Shown piece after piece: positions 57,197 through 58,213 of a stretch of 58,213 nucleotides of DNA. A program made the position numbers and the translations under genes. Under the pieces are notes generated by a model. The model had not been told where the DNA came from. It was given only the letters and a program-made list of their open reading frames with translations, and did not search any database. Where the stretch lies: contig CANHKG010000005.1 of assembly GCA_947460455.1 (NCBI GenBank), positions 1 to 58,213 of the forward strand, read 5' to 3'. Within the stretch, counting starts at the first letter, position 1. Every line of letters begins with the position of its first letter. This DNA comes from Rhodospirillales bacterium (GTDB taxonomy: Bacteria; Pseudomonadota; Alphaproteobacteria; Acetobacterales; Acetobacteraceae).

Positions 57197-58213
57197 TCAA
57201 TCCAGCTTCATGCCCTGGAACCGGATCAGCCCGTCCGGCACCGGAACGAACCCGCTCACCCGCGACGAATGCGCGAACAGCCAGGTCAGGTTGTACAGGT
57301 TCAGCATCGGCCGATCCTCCAGGTAGATCTTCGTCACCTCCTGGTACACCGCCGCCCGCTTCGCCGGATCCGTTTCCGCCCGCGCGCGGCCCATCGCCGC
57401 CTCGAAGACCGGGCTGTTGTACTTGCCCCAGTTCTGGAAACTATCCGCCCCGATGAAGATGGAGATATTCAGGTCCGGATCGGCCCGGCCAGACCAGTTG
57501 TTGATATGCCCCTGGTATTCCCCGCGCCCCATGGCGGCGATGTTGGAATTCACCTCGCCCGCGCGCACCCGCACATCGAACCCGGCCTCGTTGGCCATGG
57601 ACTGCACGATCTCGGCCACCTGCCGGTCGCGCGGCGTGTTCACCACCATCAGTTCGAACACCGGCTTCTCCACGCCGGCTTCCTTCAGCAGCGCTCGCGC
57701 CTTGGCCACGTCGCGCCCCGGCACCGGGAGCGCCTTGTTGTTGTAGGGGCTGGTCGGCAGCTCCGTCTGGTTGTTCGGCACGAACAACCCTTCCAGCGCC
57801 ACCTGGTTGATCACGTTGCGGTCGATCGCCGCCTCGAACGCCGCGCGCACCTTCGGGTTGCGCCCCATCGGATTGTCGGAAGCCGCCCCGTTCGCCAGGT
57901 TGAATGCGATCGCCGCGTAGCCCAGCCCCGGCGTCGTCACCAGCCGCAGCTTCGTATCCGCCCGCACCTTGCCCGCATCCGCCGGCGCCAGGTCCTGCAG
58001 CATGTCGATCTGGCCGGACTGCAAGTTCACCAGCCGCACCGTCGTATCCGGCATCATCCGGAACACGATCCGGTCGATCTTGATGTTCCCCGCATCCCAG
58101 TAGCCCGGGAATTTCTCCAGCACGATCCGGTCCTGCGCCACCCGTTCCACGAACTTGAACGGGCCGGAGCACACCGGCTCCTTGAAGAAATCCGCCCCCA
58201 GCCGCTGGAACAC
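57197..58213 (-). CDS. ABC transporter substrate-binding protein, tandem paralogue (5' end outside window)
   Basis: C-terminal 338 residues of a second SBP_bac_5 protein, open at the window edge; the signal peptide and N-terminal lobe are missing. By eye roughly three quarters of the residues match the protein at 55672, including VALEGLFVPNNQTELPTSPY, NWSGRADPDLNISIFIGADS and SRVSGFVPVPDGLIRFQGMK. The two genes are 10 bp apart in the same direction, so this is a tandem duplication with divergence. Confidence 0.92.
   Translation of the reverse strand: MFQRLGADFFKEPVCSGPFKFVERVAQDRIVLEKFPGYWDAGNIKIDRIVFRMMPDTTVRLVNLQSGQIDMLQDLAPADAGKVRADTKLRLVTTPGLGYAAIAFNLANGAASDNPMGRNPKVRAAFEAAIDRNVINQVALEGLFVPNNQTELPTSPYNNKALPVPGRDVAKARALLKEAGVEKPVFELMVVNTPRDRQVAEIVQSMANEAGFDVRVRAGEVNSNIAAMGRGEYQGHINNWSGRADPDLNISIFIGADSFQNWGKYNSPVFEAAMGRARAETDPAKRAAVYQEVTKIYLEDRPMLNLYNLTWLFAHSSRVSGFVPVPDGLIRFQGMKLD

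Overview
The window is high-GC DNA with the codon and gene-content profile of an alphaproteobacterium, most likely a member of the Acetobacteraceae (Roseomonas-like). The conserved order ffh-rpsP-rimM-trmD-rplS-leuC-leuD-leuB, the thrS-infC pair, a TTG-start ffh and an ATA-start infC fit a chromosome. I see no phage, insertion sequence, origin or CRISPR array. Taxonomy is inferred from gene content only.

Layout. 1-2.2 kb: a cut-off MFS transporter and a divergent DMT transporter. 2.2-8.6 kb: a probable reactive-sulfur or oxidative-stress locus, with small DUF2892 membrane proteins, an AhpD-like protein, thioredoxin 2, the frameshifted stump of a sulfide:quinone oxidoreductase-like gene, a BigR/SqrR-like ArsR repressor with a perfect palindrome at its start, and an RND pump with its adaptor. 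8.8-17 kb: an ABC-F ATPase, then a complete Opp/Dpp-type ABC importer that carries a small AT-rich membrane-protein gene wedged between its two ATPase genes by ATGA overlaps. 17-22.5 kb: assorted metabolic genes. 22.5-35.5 kb: tRNA-Arg(ACG) with encoded CCA, the leu genes, the ribosomal/SRP operon, an LLM-family oxidoreductase, an alpha-hydroxy-acid oxidase, an orphan ParD antitoxin with a truncated ParE, infC and thrS. 35.5-38.8 kb: two glycosyltransferases and a DMT exporter. 39.5-45.1 kb: the most unusual locus. 45.3-53.8 kb: SDR, class III aminotransferase, aminopeptidase, a serine hydrolase/lipocalin-like/amidohydrolase operon, an exported protein and an ArsR-SRPBCC fusion regulator. 53.8-58.2 kb: iolE-like and Gfo/Idh/MocA genes followed upstream by two tandem paralogous ABC solute-binding proteins, the last cut by the window edge.

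The 39.5-45.1 kb locus encodes a PEP-synthase-like phosphotransferase broken into separate polypeptides. It has one ATP-grasp (PPDK_N-type) protein, two different proteins that each end in a PEP-utilizer phosphohistidine swivel domain behind a large, unassigned N-terminal region, and an MFS transporter. Each transcription unit is preceded by a good match to a Pho box (two 7-bp half-sites, 11-bp period). I read it as a phosphate-starvation-induced, split small-molecule phosphotransferase with a transporter. The substrate cannot be told from the sequence.

The intergenic spaces hold two dispersed repeat families. One is four copies of a long imperfect hairpin built on CACAGAGG/CACGGAGG units. 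The other is four copies of a composite element made of two different AT-rich hairpins facing each other, plus one solo hairpin.
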